This document shows positions 33,535 to 42,011 of a DNA stretch of 64,000 bases, in pieces (positions within the stretch are counted from its first letter, which is position 1; the number at the start of each line of letters is the position of its first letter). The notes below the pieces were generated by a model. The model was not told the origin of the DNA and ran no database searches. It saw only the letters and a program-made list of their open reading frames with translations. A program made the position numbers and the translations under genes. Where the stretch lies: the NCBI GenBank assembly GCA_963800865.1, contig CAWDCL010000004.1:1488001-1552000 (forward strand). Reading direction: 5' to 3'. The stretch is from JALOKP01 sp963800865. Lineage in GTDB: Bacteria; Acidobacteriota; Polarisedimenticolia; J045.

Positions 33535-34386
33535 CTACGCGTAGCGCGTGATCACCTCGTCGAAGCGCAGCTGCACGTCGCTGCACAGCGCCGTGAAGCC
33601 GCCCGCCGACAGGCCGAGGCGCCGCGCGGCATTCTCCTGCAGGTGGGGCCGGCCGATCGCCGACGCGTTCGGTCCCGCGAGCGCTCCGTGGGCCGCGGCG
33701 TTGGCGGCGTGGACGGCGTCGCAGATCGGCGCGCGCCCCTCGTCCGGGGCGTGGTGGAAGCAGACCCCGCGCACGATCGGCTCGGGGAGATTCCAGTGCT
33801 GCGCGACGAGGGCGGCCAGCTCGGCGTGGTGCACGGAGACCAGCTCGACCTCGGCCGCGAGGGCGGCCTGCTGTCCCCGTTCGCGGGCCTGCCGCAGGAA
33901 GAGCAGCGAATCCGCGGACAGCAGGCGCGACAGCAGGAGCTTGCCGAAGTCGTGGAGCAGCGCCGCGGTGTAGGTCTCGACCGGGACCGCGACCCGGCAG
34001 TGCAGCGGCAGGCACTCGGCGGCCAGCGCGGCCGCGACGGAGTGGCGCCACAGCTCGCCCTCGGACATCCCGTAGGCCGGGAGCGCGCGCAGCATCCGGT
34101 CGCGCACCGCGGAGCCCATGGCGAGCGAGACGACCTGTGCCATCCCGAGCCGCACGACCGCCTGCTGCACGTCGGAGACCGTGCCCGAGCGCTGGTGGGC
34201 GGCGGAGTTCGCGACGCGGAGCAGGCGCGAGGTCAGGACCTGGTCGAACCCGATCGCGTCGAGCACTTCGCGCATCGACCACTGGTCCCGGGCGGCGAGC
34301 GCCATCAGCCGGACCGCGCTGTCGGAGAGGGGAGCGAGGTCGCTCGCGTCGGCAATCAGCGCGTCGAGGTCGATCACGGTCGACAT
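33535..34386 (-). CDS. HDOD-domain signalling protein
   Basis: 283 residues from ATG 34386, chosen for the GGCGGAGGACCGG ribosome site. An HDOD domain fills residues about 10-215: LAPLSDSAVRLMALAARDQ, the LLRVANSAAHQRSG helix, VVRLGMAQVVSLAMG, and a degenerate HD motif (LLHDFGKLLLSRL) then VELVSVHHAELAALVAQHW. HDOD proteins act as scaffolds in c-di-GMP and motility/stress signalling rather than as phosphohydrolases. It ends 55 bases from the MFS promoter. No obvious operon partner. Confidence 0.85.
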   Translation of the reverse strand: MSTVIDLDALIADASDLAPLSDSAVRLMALAARDQWSMREVLDAIGFDQVLTSRLLRVANSAAHQRSGTVSDVQQAVVRLGMAQVVSLAMGSAVRDRMLRALPAYGMSEGELWRHSVAAALAAECLPLHCRVAVPVETYTAALLHDFGKLLLSRLLSADSLLFLRQARERGQQAALAAEVELVSVHHAELAALVAQHWNLPEPIVRGVCFHHAPDEGRAPICDAVHAANAAAHGALAGPNASAIGRPHLQENAARRLGLSAGGFTALCSDVQLRFDEVITRYA

Positions 34387-34531
34387 CCGGTCCTCCGCCC
34401 GCCCGGGGATCCCCCGGGCCGGCCATCCCGCGCCGCGGCGGCCGCGGCGGGGCGATCCTGCCCGGCCGGTGCGCGCCGGCCGGGCCCTTCCGGGAAGATA
34501 GGTCCCGTGGCCGAGGGGGGGCACAGGCGGC

Positions 34532-34537
34532 TATCCT
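34532..34537 (+). promoter_or_regulatory. Possible -10 box (TATCCT) for the M1 aminopeptidase
   Basis: TATCCT lies 61 bases before ATG 34599 in the 212-base gap between the divergent HDOD and aminopeptidase genes. The leader is C-rich and has no strong ribosome site. Single-motif evidence only. Confidence 0.3.
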
Positions 34538-34598
34538 CCGGACCCGGCGCGGGCCCGTTCCCCCCCGCCGCCGCCCCGCCCGCGCACCCGGAGACCCC

Positions 34599-36386
34599 AT
34601 GGCCCGCCTCGACCCCCACTCCTTTTTCGACGACTCCCAGCCCGTCACCCGGTCGATCGACTGGACGGCGACGGTCGACTTCGGCTCGAAGCGCCTCGCC
34701 GGCACCGCGACCCTCCGGCTGGCCGGGCCCGCCGCCGCCGGCCCGTTCGACCTCGACACCAAGGGGCTGGCGATCCGCGGCGTCCGGACCGGCGACGGCC
34801 GGGAGATCGCGTGGGAACTCGGGCCGGACGATCCGATCCTGGGCCGGCGCCTGCGCCTGGCGCTGCCGGCCGGGACCGAGCGCGTCGTCCTGGACTACGA
34901 GGCCGCGCCCGACGCCGTCGCGCTGCAGTGGCTCGAGCCGCAGCAGACGGCCGGGAAGCGGCACCCGTTCCTCTTCAGCCAGTGCCAGGCGATCCACGCC
35001 CGGACGATCCTGCCGTGCCAGGACAGCCCGCGCGTTCGCGTGAGCTACACGGCCGAGGTGACCGTCCCCGAGCCGCTGGTCGCGGTGATGTCGGCCGGAT
35101 CGACCGGCTCGCGTCCCGGGCCGGCGCCCGGCACCCGGACCTTTACCTTCGAGATGCCGCAGCCGATCCCGTCGTACCTGCTGGCGCTGGCCGTCGGGAA
35201 CCTCGCGGCGAAGGACGTCCACCCGCGCTGCCGCGTCTGGGCCGAGCCGGAAGTCGTCGAGGCCGCGGCCTAGGAGTTCGGCGAGGTCGGGACGATGCTC
35301 GAGCGGGCCGAGGCGCTGTTCGGCCCCTACGAGTGGGACCGCTACGACATGCTCGTCCTGCCGCCGTCGTTTCCCTACGGCGGGATGGAGAACCCGCGGC
35401 TGACCTTCCTGACGCCGACGCTGCTGGCCGGCGACCGCTCGCTGGTCGACGTCGTGACCCACGAGCTGGCCCACTCCTGGACCGGCAACCTGGTCACCAA
35501 CGCGACGATGGACCACTTCTGGCTCAACGAGGGGTTCACGGTCTGGGCCGAGCGCCGGATCCTCGAGGCGCTGCACGGCGAGGACGCGGCCGCGGTGGCC
35601 TGGGCGATCGGGCAGAAGGGAATGGACGGGGCCTTCGCGCGCTTCGGAATGGACTCGCCGTTCACCCGCCTGCGGACCGACCTGACCGGCGTCGACCCGG
35701 ACGACGCCTACTCGCAGATCCCCTACGAGAAGGGGGCGCGCTTCGTCGTGCTGCTCGAGCGCCACGCCGGGCGCGAGCGCTTCGAGCGCTTCATCCGGCA
35801 GTACATCGAGCGCTTCCACTTCCAGTCGATCACGACCGAGGAGTTCCTGGCGTTCCTGGAGGAGGAGCTGCCGGGCGCCGCAGCGGCGGTGGGGGCGCAG
35901 GAGTGGCTGTACGAGACGGGCCTCCCGAAGAACGCGCCGGCCTTCCACTCGGCCACGCTCGAGCGGCTCGAATCGGCGGCGGTCGGGTGGAGCAAGGGGG
36001 TGCGTCCCGACGCGTCCCACGCCGCGCGCTGGCCGGCCGCGCACCTGCTGGTCTACCTGCAGAACCTGCCGCGGCCGCTGCCGGCCGCCGACTGCGCGGC
36101 GCTCGACGGTACGCTGTCGCTGACCGGCCGCGGCAACTACGAGATCCTCGTCGAGTGGCTGGCGATCGCGACCGCCTCGGACTACGAGCCGGTCTTCCCG
36201 CGCGTGCGCGAGGTGCTGACGACGGTCGGGCGGATGAAGTACCTGCGGCCGCTGTACGGCGCGCTCGGCACGAGCGCGCGCACGCGGGCGCTGGGGCGCG
36301 CGATCTTCGAGGACGCGAAGGACGGCTACCATCCGCTCTCGCGCCGGGTGGTCGAATCGGTGATGGAGTCGTGGCCGGCTGCTTGA
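34599..36386 (+). pseudogene. M1-family (LTA4-hydrolase-like) aminopeptidase interrupted by in-frame TAG
   Basis: One frame encodes a whole M1 enzyme of 595 positions, broken by TAG at 35271-35273 (position 225). Upstream lies the N-terminal beta domain with QCQAIHARTILPCQDSP; downstream come PYGGMENPRL, the zinc motif HELAHSW and the third ligand Glu in NEGFTVWAE, then the C-terminal helical domain. The interrupted spot reads VVEAAA-stop-EFGEVGTML, where relatives usually have Tyr, so a TAC to TAG change is enough. Without readthrough only the inactive N-terminal domain is made. Other genes here end in TAG, so TAG is a normal stop. Confidence 0.8.
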
Positions 36387-36417
36387 GCAGCGGAATCACG
36401 CGGAGGAGGGAAGCCCG

Positions 36418-36789
36418 ATGAAGTTCCTGTTGAGCCTGGTCATCACCGCGCTCGCGCTGGCCGCGGCGGCGCAGATCGTGCCGGGGATCAGCTACGGCAC
36501 GCCCAGGGACCTGGCGCTGATGGCGCTGGTCGTGGGCCTCGTCAACGCGATCATCGCGCCGGTCGTGAAGCTCCTGAGCTGCCCGTTCATCATCCTCACG
36601 CTGGGGCTGGCGATCCCGATCATCAACGCGCTGATGCTGCTGCTCGCGACCAAGATCGCCTCGATGTTCGGGATCAACTTCCGCGTCGACGGGTTCTGGC
36701 CGGCGCTGTTCGGCGCGCTCCTGATCTCGGTCGTGTCGATCGTGCTGGGGGCGGTGACGGGGGCGTTCCGCAGCGACGAGAAGCGCTGA
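36418..36789 (+). CDS. Holin-like four-helix membrane protein (phage holin family IV type)
   Basis: 123 residues, GGAGGAGGGAAG before the ATG. Four hydrophobic helices (about 3-22, 28-50, 54-75 and 95-115) and the segments GLVNAIIAPVVKLLSCPFIILTLG and INALMLLLATKIA match the small membrane family Pfam labels 4TMS phage holin IV, which is chromosomal and not phage-linked. The role is unknown. It follows the aminopeptidase by 31 bases. Confidence 0.85.
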   Translation: MKFLLSLVITALALAAAAQIVPGISYGTPRDLALMALVVGLVNAIIAPVVKLLSCPFIILTLGLAIPIINALMLLLATKIASMFGINFRVDGFWPALFGALLISVVSIVLGAVTGAFRSDEKR

Positions 36790-36811
36790 CGGGTGCCGGT
36801 GTGGGGAGGAT

Positions 36812-37234
36812 TCACTCCTCCCCGCGCACCCGCCCGCGGTGGCGCTTCACGGACCCGCGCCGCACCTTCTCCTCCCGGCGCCGCACCTTCTGCGCCCGCG
36901 GCACGCGGGTCTCGAAGCGCGGCGCCTCCTCCGCCAGCGCCCAGCGCAGCAGCTCGACGAACCGCTCCCGCGCCGCGTCGCGGTTGGCGGCCTGGCTGCG
37001 CGAGGACTGGGCCACGACCCGCAGCACGCCGTCCTTCGAGATCCGGGTCGCGAGGCGGTCCATGATCCGCGCCCGCTGGTCGTCGTCGAGCGCGGCGGAG
37101 TGCGCGACGTCGAACAGCAGCGTCGCGCGCGAGCTGACCTTGTTGACGTGCTGGCCCCCCGGCCCTCCGCTGCGCGAGAAGGCGAACGACACCGCCTCGT
37201 CGGGCAGCGCGAGGCCGGGGAGGATTTCGATCAT
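36812..37234 (-). CDS. arfB: Peptidyl-tRNA hydrolase ArfB (YaeJ), ribosome rescue
   Basis: 140 residues. The catalytic GGQ loop is in SRSGGPGGQHVNKVSSR (about residues 20-36), and the C-terminus is a basic tail (RRREEKVRRGSVKRHRGRVR) that inserts into the empty mRNA channel of stalled ribosomes. The length is typical of ArfB and too short for a full release factor. It acts as a codon-independent ester hydrolase in rescue. The start sits just before a tandem palindrome array. Confidence 0.95.
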   Translation of the reverse strand: MIEILPGLALPDEAVSFAFSRSGGPGGQHVNKVSSRATLLFDVAHSAALDDDQRARIMDRLATRISKDGVLRVVAQSSRSQAANRDAARERFVELLRWALAEEAPRFETRVPRAQKVRRREEKVRRGSVKRHRGRVRGEE

Positions 37235-37255
37235 CGGTGGGCCCCGTGCGTGGTC

Positions 37256-37406
37256 GGGCCGGCACGGAGGCCGGCCCCTACGCCATTCGGGCCGGCACGG
37301 AGGCCGGCCCCTACGCCTCTCGGCGGCACGGGCCGGCCCCTACCTTCGGGCCGGCACGGAGGCCGGCCCCTACGCCTTTCGGGCCGGCACGGAGGCCGGC
37401 CCCTAC
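37256..37406. repeat. Tandem array of five palindromic repeats (REP-like)
   Basis: Each unit is GGGCCGGC-ACGGAG-GCCGGCCC followed by CTAC, that is an 8-bp perfect inverted repeat with a 6-base loop. Units start at 37256, 37289, about 37322 (degenerate, shortened), 37348 and 37381, with a 33-base period between full neighbours and GCC(A/T)TTC-like spacers. A further copy is at 60561. The CTAC of the last unit contains the stop codon of the M20 peptidase gene on the minus strand. Between arfB and the peptidase the array fills the whole gap. Confidence 0.9.
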
Positions 37407-38803
37407 GCCTTTCGTCTCTTCGGGGCGCCGCCGGCGAAGCTGGCCGGCAGCTCCTCGAACAGCGCCGCCGCGGCCTCGTTGCCGCGGTAGAACTGGTCCA
37501 GGTCGAACTTCTCGTTCGGCGCGTGGAGGTTGTCGTCCGGCAGGCCGATCCCCATCAGCACCGCCGGCACGCCGAGCAGCTTGCCGAAGGTCCCGACGAC
37601 CGGGATCGAGCCCCCCTCGCGCATGAAGACCGGGGCCTTGCCGAACGAGCGCTTGAGCGCGCGGGCCGCCGCGGCCAACGCCGGGTGGTCGGTCTCGGCC
37701 AGCCAGGCCTCGCCGCCGTGGAGGTTCTTCACCTCCACGCGGACCGCCTTCGGGGCGATCTTCTTGATGTAGGCGATCACCTGCTTCGCGATCTCGTCCG
37801 GCTTCTGGTAGGGGACGAGGCGCATCGAGATCTTGATGTGGGCCTCGGCCGGGATCACGGTCTTGGCCCCCGCGCCGGTGAAGCCGCCCCAGATTCCGTT
37901 GACCTCCAGCGTCGGCCGGGCCCCGGTCCTTTCGAGCGTCGTGAACCCCTTCTCGCCGAACAGCTCGGGCGCGCCCAGCTCCTTCTTGTACTTCGCGTCC
38001 TTGTGCGGCAGCGCGGCGAAGGCCTTGCGCTCGGCCGCGGTCAGCTTGCGGACCTTGTCGTAGAAGCCGGGAACCCTGATCTTGCCGTTCATGTCCTTCA
38101 GTCCCGCGACGAGCTGCGCCGCCGCGAAGGCCGGGTTGATCACCGCGCCGCCGAAGCTGCCGGAGTGCAGGTCGGACTTGGTGCCGTAGAGGTCGACCTG
38201 GAGGTAGACCAGGCCGCGCAGCGCGTGGGTGATCGACGGCACCCCCTTCGCGAAGAAGCCGGTGTCGGAGACCAGCACCGCGTCGCACTTCAGCAGGTCC
38301 TTGTGGGCCTTGAGGAAGTCGTCCAGCGACGGGGAGCCGACCTCCTCCTCCCCCTCGATCAGGAACTTGACGTTGACGGGGCAGGTGCCGCCGGTCTTCA
38401 GGTGCGCCTCGAGCGCGTTGGCGTAGATGATCATCTGGCCCTTGTCGTCGCAGGCGCCGCGCGCGAAGAGCTTGCCGTCGCGCACGGTCGGCTCGAAGGG
38501 GGGCGTCGTCCAGAGCTCGAGGGGATCGACCGGCTGGACGTCGTAGTGGCCGTAGACCAGGACCGTCGGCGCGCCCGGCGCGCCGAGCCACTCGCCGTAG
38601 ACGATCGGATGCTTCGGGGTGTCGAACAGCTCGACGCGCGTGCAGCCCGCCGACCGGAGCCGGTCCTTCACCCAGACGCCCGCGCGGCGCACCTCGCCGG
38701 CGAGTTCGGGATCGGTGCTGATCGAGGGGATGCGGAGCAGCTCATTCAGCTGGTCGAGGTGACGCTCACGGTTCTCGCGGATGAACTTGACGGCTGCGCT
38801 CAT
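37403..38803 (-). CDS. M20-family metallopeptidase (dipeptidase type)
   Basis: 466 residues; ATG 38803 overlaps the stop of the upstream gene (ATGA). Zinc and catalytic residues of M20 are all seen: YGHYDVQP (ligand His and catalytic Asp), RGACDDKGQ (bridging Asp), EGEEEVGSPS (catalytic and ligand Glu), VSDTGF (ligand Asp) and the C-terminal HAPNE His. This layout matches the PepV/carnosinase-like dipeptidases (M20 dimerisation domain about 200-350). Cytoplasmic. The TAG stop lies inside a palindromic repeat unit, so the natural end of the ancestral gene may have been altered. Confidence 0.93.
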   Translation of the reverse strand: MSAAVKFIRENRERHLDQLNELLRIPSISTDPELAGEVRRAGVWVKDRLRSAGCTRVELFDTPKHPIVYGEWLGAPGAPTVLVYGHYDVQPVDPLELWTTPPFEPTVRDGKLFARGACDDKGQMIIYANALEAHLKTGGTCPVNVKFLIEGEEEVGSPSLDDFLKAHKDLLKCDAVLVSDTGFFAKGVPSITHALRGLVYLQVDLYGTKSDLHSGSFGGAVINPAFAAAQLVAGLKDMNGKIRVPGFYDKVRKLTAAERKAFAALPHKDAKYKKELGAPELFGEKGFTTLERTGARPTLEVNGIWGGFTGAGAKTVIPAEAHIKISMRLVPYQKPDEIAKQVIAYIKKIAPKAVRVEVKNLHGGEAWLAETDHPALAAAARALKRSFGKAPVFMREGGSIPVVGTFGKLLGVPAVLMGIGLPDDNLHAPNEKFDLDQFYRGNEAAAALFEELPASFAGGAPKRRKA

Positions 38804-40188
38804 CGGTTCCTTCCCGGCAACGCCGGCAGGCCGGGGCGGGTCAGCACCAGCTGCAGGTCGTTGAGATAGCGCGAGGCGAACCCCGCCTCGCAATAGGCGA
38901 AGTAGTACTCCCAGGTCCGCTGGAATCGGTCGTCGAATCCGAGCCGCGCCAGCTCGGCCGCGTGCGCCAGGAAGCGGCGGCGCCAGGCGGCGAGGGTCGG
39001 CGCATAGTGCGGCCCGACGTTCTCGAGCGCCTCGACCACGAGGGTCGAGGCGCGGGTCATTGCCTCGCACAGCGCGGTGAGCGAAGGGATGACCGCGCCG
39101 GGGAAGATGTACTTCTGGATCCAGTCGACGCGCTCGAGGTAGCCCTCGTAGCGCTGGTCGGGCAGCGTGATGACCTGGAGCACGGCCCGCCCGCCCGGAG
39201 CGAGCAACCGATCGACGGCGGCGAAGAAGGCGCCGAAGTACTCGTGGCCGACCGCCTCCAGCATCTCGATCGAGACGACCCGGTCGTAGACGCCGGTCGC
39301 GGCGCGGTAGTCGCACAGCTCGATCGCCACCCGGTCCGAGAGCCCGGCCTCGTGGGCCCGCGCCAGCGCCCAGGCGCGCTGCTCCCCGGAGACGGTCAGC
39401 CCCGTGACGCGCACACCGTACTCGCGGGCCGCGATCAGCGCGGTCGAACCCCAGCCGCAGCCGATCTCGAGCAGGTGCATCCCCGGCGCGAGCCGGGCCT
39501 TGTCGAGGACCGCCCGGACCTTGCGCCGCTGCGCCGCCTCGAGCGGCTCGTCGTCGCACTCGAACAGGCCGCACGAGTAGGTCATCGACTCGTCGAGGAA
39601 GAGCCGGAAGAAGTCGTTCCCGAGGTCGTAGTGCGCGCGGATGTTCCGGCGGCTCCCGCCGGGGCTGTTGCGCCGGCGGAGGTGATCCAGCCGGTCGGCC
39701 AGCCGGCGGACGAGGCCGGGCCGCCCGGCGTCGCCCGCGAGCACCTCTTCGTTGGCGATGAACAGCGCGATCACCGCGACGAGGTCGGGCGTCACCCAGT
39801 CGCCGTCGACGAAGGCCTCGCCGAAGCCGAGGTCGCCGCCCAGCGCGACGCGCGGGAAGAAGGCCCAGCGCCGGACGTCGATCGTCGCCTCGGGCGCCTC
39901 CGGGGCGCCGGCGGCACCGTCGGCGACGGAGGCCCCGAAGCGGCGCACCGCGCCGTCCGGGAGGCGCACCTCCAGCGTGCCGCGCTCGATCGCCGCCAGC
40001 TCCGCCAGGACGCGCGCCGCCGCCCGGCGCTCGACGAGGCCCGGCGGAGAAGCGGGGAGCGCGGCTGCTGCGGGCGCCGCCGTGGCTGCCGGCGCGGCCG
40101 GGGGTGCGACGGAGGCCGGGAGCGCGCCGGGAGCGCAGGAGGCGTGGGGTTCGGCGGGGAGCAGGCTCATCGGGACCGTCCGGACCAT
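38800..40188 (-). CDS. cfa: Cyclopropane-fatty-acyl-phospholipid synthase family methyltransferase
   Basis: 462 residues from ATG 40188; ATG 40170 is a possible later start. The first 55 residues are Ala/Pro-rich. The CFA core has YDLGNDFFRLFLDESMTYSCG, the SAM-binding loop LLEIGCGWGS and the EAVGHEYFGAFF and QRTWEYYFAYCEAGF segments. It adds a methylene from SAM to unsaturated phospholipid acyl chains at the membrane. Translationally coupled to the M20 gene downstream. Confidence 0.92.
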   Translation of the reverse strand: MVRTVPMSLLPAEPHASCAPGALPASVAPPAAPAATAAPAAAALPASPPGLVERRAAARVLAELAAIERGTLEVRLPDGAVRRFGASVADGAAGAPEAPEATIDVRRWAFFPRVALGGDLGFGEAFVDGDWVTPDLVAVIALFIANEEVLAGDAGRPGLVRRLADRLDHLRRRNSPGGSRRNIRAHYDLGNDFFRLFLDESMTYSCGLFECDDEPLEAAQRRKVRAVLDKARLAPGMHLLEIGCGWGSTALIAAREYGVRVTGLTVSGEQRAWALARAHEAGLSDRVAIELCDYRAATGVYDRVVSIEMLEAVGHEYFGAFFAAVDRLLAPGGRAVLQVITLPDQRYEGYLERVDWIQKYIFPGAVIPSLTALCEAMTRASTLVVEALENVGPHYAPTLAAWRRRFLAHAAELARLGFDDRFQRTWEYYFAYCEAGFASRYLNDLQLVLTRPGLPALPGRNR

Positions 40189-40279
40189 TCACGATAGCAG
40201 ACCGGCGGGCCGGGTTGCCCCCGCCGGACCCGGGGGGTAGCCTCGCCCGGCCTCCACCCGGGAGCGCCGGAGCGCCGAG

Positions 40280-40654
40280 ATGCAGGGCCGCATCACCGTC
40301 AACGGGATCCGCTTCCACGCCTTTCACGGCCTGACGAAGCTCGAGCGCCAGATCGGCGTGCGGCACCGCGTCGACATCGCGATGAAGGCCGACATCGAGA
40401 AGGCGGCCGAGACCGACCGGATCGAGAACACCGTCGACTACCGCGAGATCCACGACATCGTGATCCGGATCGGGCGCCAGAACTCCTTCTACCTGATCGA
40501 GACGCTCGCGGTGCGGATCGCGAAGGAGATCATGGACCGCTGCGGCTGCGACGAGGTCCGCGTCTCGGTGCAGAAGGAGACGCCGGTGCTCGACGGGATG
40601 GTCGACTCGGTGGGGGTCGAGGTGACGCTCGAGAAGGAGCCGGCCGCGCCATGA
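40280..40654 (+). CDS. folB: Dihydroneopterin aldolase
   Basis: 124 residues, the standard FolB length. Conserved GIRFHAFHG at the N-terminus, the tyrosine in TVDYREIHDIV, LIETLAVRIA and the lysine in VSVQKETP. It converts 7,8-dihydroneopterin to hydroxymethyl-dihydropterin in folate synthesis. It heads a folB-queD-folE cluster with 4-base overlaps throughout. Confidence 0.94.
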   Translation: MQGRITVNGIRFHAFHGLTKLERQIGVRHRVDIAMKADIEKAAETDRIENTVDYREIHDIVIRIGRQNSFYLIETLAVRIAKEIMDRCGCDEVRVSVQKETPVLDGMVDSVGVEVTLEKEPAAP

Positions 40655-41031
40655 GACTGCGCCGCGAGTACCGCTTCGAAGCCAGCCATGTCCTGCCGCG
40701 TCACCCGGGGGCCTGCTCGCGCCTGCACGGCCACAGCTACCGCTTCATCGTCGAGCTCGAGGGGCCGATCGACGCGACCTCGGGGATGGTGATCGACTTC
40801 GGCGACCTCGACGCGATCGTCAAGCAGCGCGTGCTCGACCGGGTCGACCACCGCCACTGGAACGACCTGCTCGAGAACCCGACCGCGGAGTGGATCTCGG
40901 TCTGGATCTGGGACCAGCTGAAGCCCGCTCTGCCGGGGCTGACCGCGCTGGAGATGTTCGAGGTCGAGGGGGCGTCGTGCTTCTACCGCGGCGACTACGC
41001 GGTGCAGGGGACGCCGGCGGGGGGGCCGTGA
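40651..41031 (+). CDS. queD: 6-pyruvoyl-tetrahydropterin synthase / QueD family protein
   Basis: 126 residues. The zinc and catalytic pattern is intact: the first His in RFEASHVLPRH, then CSRLHGHSYRF (catalytic Cys and two His ligands), the DFGDLDAIV segment and DHRHWNDL. It acts on dihydroneopterin triphosphate, giving either 6-carboxy-tetrahydropterin (queuosine path) or a pterin intermediate. Lying between folB and folE in an ATGA/GTGA-coupled set it shares the GTP-derived substrate. Its exact product cannot be told from sequence. Confidence 0.9.
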   Translation: MRLRREYRFEASHVLPRHPGACSRLHGHSYRFIVELEGPIDATSGMVIDFGDLDAIVKQRVLDRVDHRHWNDLLENPTAEWISVWIWDQLKPALPGLTALEMFEVEGASCFYRGDYAVQGTPAGGP

Positions 41032-41603
41032 ACCGCGAGCGAATGGAACGCGGGATCCGCGAGTTCCTCGAGGGGCTCGGTGAGGCCGGCGCGTTCCCGG
41101 GCGGGATGACTCCCGGGGAACTGCTGCGCGAGACCCCGCGCCGCGTGGCCGCGGCCTTCGCCGACGACCTGCTGGCCGGCTACGGCGAGGACCCCGACGC
41201 GCACCTCGAGCCGGTGCCGCTGGCCGGGGCTGCCGGCCCGGTCGTGCTGCACGGCATCCGATTCGTCTCGGTCTGCGCCCACCACCTGCTGCCGTTCCGC
41301 GGCCAGGCCAGCGTCGGTTTCGTGCCCGACGGGGCGCACGTCGGGATCGGGGGGATCGCCCGGCTGGTCGATACGCTGGCCCGGCGGCTGACCCTCCAGG
41401 AGGCCCTGACGGCGGAGATCGCCGACCGCCTGGCGGTCCGCTTGCGCCCGCGCTCGGTCGTGGTCAGGATCGAGGCCGAACACCTGTGCCTCTCGGTGCG
41501 CGGGGCCCGGAAGACCGGGCACGTGCTCGAGACGCTCGAGCGCCGGGGGGAGCCGTCGGCGGAGCTCGAGCGGATGATGCTCGCGCCGGCCGGGCGCGGG
41601 TAA
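41028..41603 (+). CDS. folE: GTP cyclohydrolase I
   Basis: 191 residues from GTG 41028 (overlap with queD; an ATG at 41043 is a possible later start). Zinc ligands lie in VCAHHLLPF (Cys and His) and EHLCLSVRG (second Cys). The GIARLVDTLARRLTLQE segment is the conserved catalytic core. It opens GTP to dihydroneopterin triphosphate, the entry to folate and queuosine pterins. Confidence 0.95.
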   Translation: MNRERMERGIREFLEGLGEAGAFPGGMTPGELLRETPRRVAAAFADDLLAGYGEDPDAHLEPVPLAGAAGPVVLHGIRFVSVCAHHLLPFRGQASVGFVPDGAHVGIGGIARLVDTLARRLTLQEALTAEIADRLAVRLRPRSVVVRIEAEHLCLSVRGARKTGHVLETLERRGEPSAELERMMLAPAGRG

Positions 41604-41622
41604 AGGGCGGCGGGAGGCCACG

Positions 41623-41961
41623 ATGGAGATCGGCGTTGAACGTCGCGGGGATGTGACCGTCCTGCGGCCGCGCGGCGAGCTCAAGGTCGGCGGCCCCGAC
41701 CTGGTGCTGCGAGCGGCCTTCGACCGGGCGATCGACGAGGGGAGCCGCCGGATCGTGCTCGACCTGGTCGAGGTCCACTTCGTCGACAGCTCGGGCCTGG
41801 GCGAGATGGTGGCGGCGCTGAAGAAGCTGCGGGCCGGGGCGGGGGACCTCAAGCTCGCGTCGGCCAACCGGCGCGTGGCGGAGACGCTGCGGATCACCCA
41901 GCTCGTGCGGGTGCTGGAGATGCACGACAGCGCCGCGGGGGCGGTCGCCTCGTTCCACTGA
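41623..41961 (+). CDS. STAS-domain anti-sigma factor antagonist
   Basis: 112 residues, GGCGGGAGG before the ATG. Single STAS domain with the phosphorylatable serine in HFVDSSGLGEMVAAL (about residues 56-70) and the initial VTVLRPRGEL strand, as in SpoIIAA/RsbV-type switches. No kinase or sigma factor is adjacent, so the partner must be elsewhere. It lies 20 bases after folE and may be on the same transcript. Confidence 0.9.
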   Translation: MEIGVERRGDVTVLRPRGELKVGGPDLVLRAAFDRAIDEGSRRIVLDLVEVHFVDSSGLGEMVAALKKLRAGAGDLKLASANRRVAETLRITQLVRVLEMHDSAAGAVASFH

Positions 41962-41999
41962 CGGGACGCTCCCGCGGGCGCACCGCGCGCGCCGTGGGC

Positions 42000-42005
42000 T
42001 ATCCT
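42000..42005 (+). promoter_or_regulatory. -10 box (TATCCT) of the SpoIID-like gene, leaderless spacing
   Basis: TATCCT is followed by 6 bases and GTG 42012. No ribosome site is seen. The GTG choice places the start at a typical signal peptide (VTGIALTLVLALGSAPASA). It matches the spacing at purF, hfq and the phosphatidyltransferase gene. Confidence 0.45.
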
Positions 42006-42011
42006 CGCCGG

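Noticed and set aside
35271..35273. TAG as pyrrolysine or other recoding
   Set aside because: purF, tandem pairs such as hfq and the PilT-like gene end in TAG, and no suppressor tRNA or Pyl gene is in the window.
36418..36789. Holin-like gene as sign of a prophage
   Set aside because: No phage genes nearby; this small membrane family is chromosomal in many bacteria.
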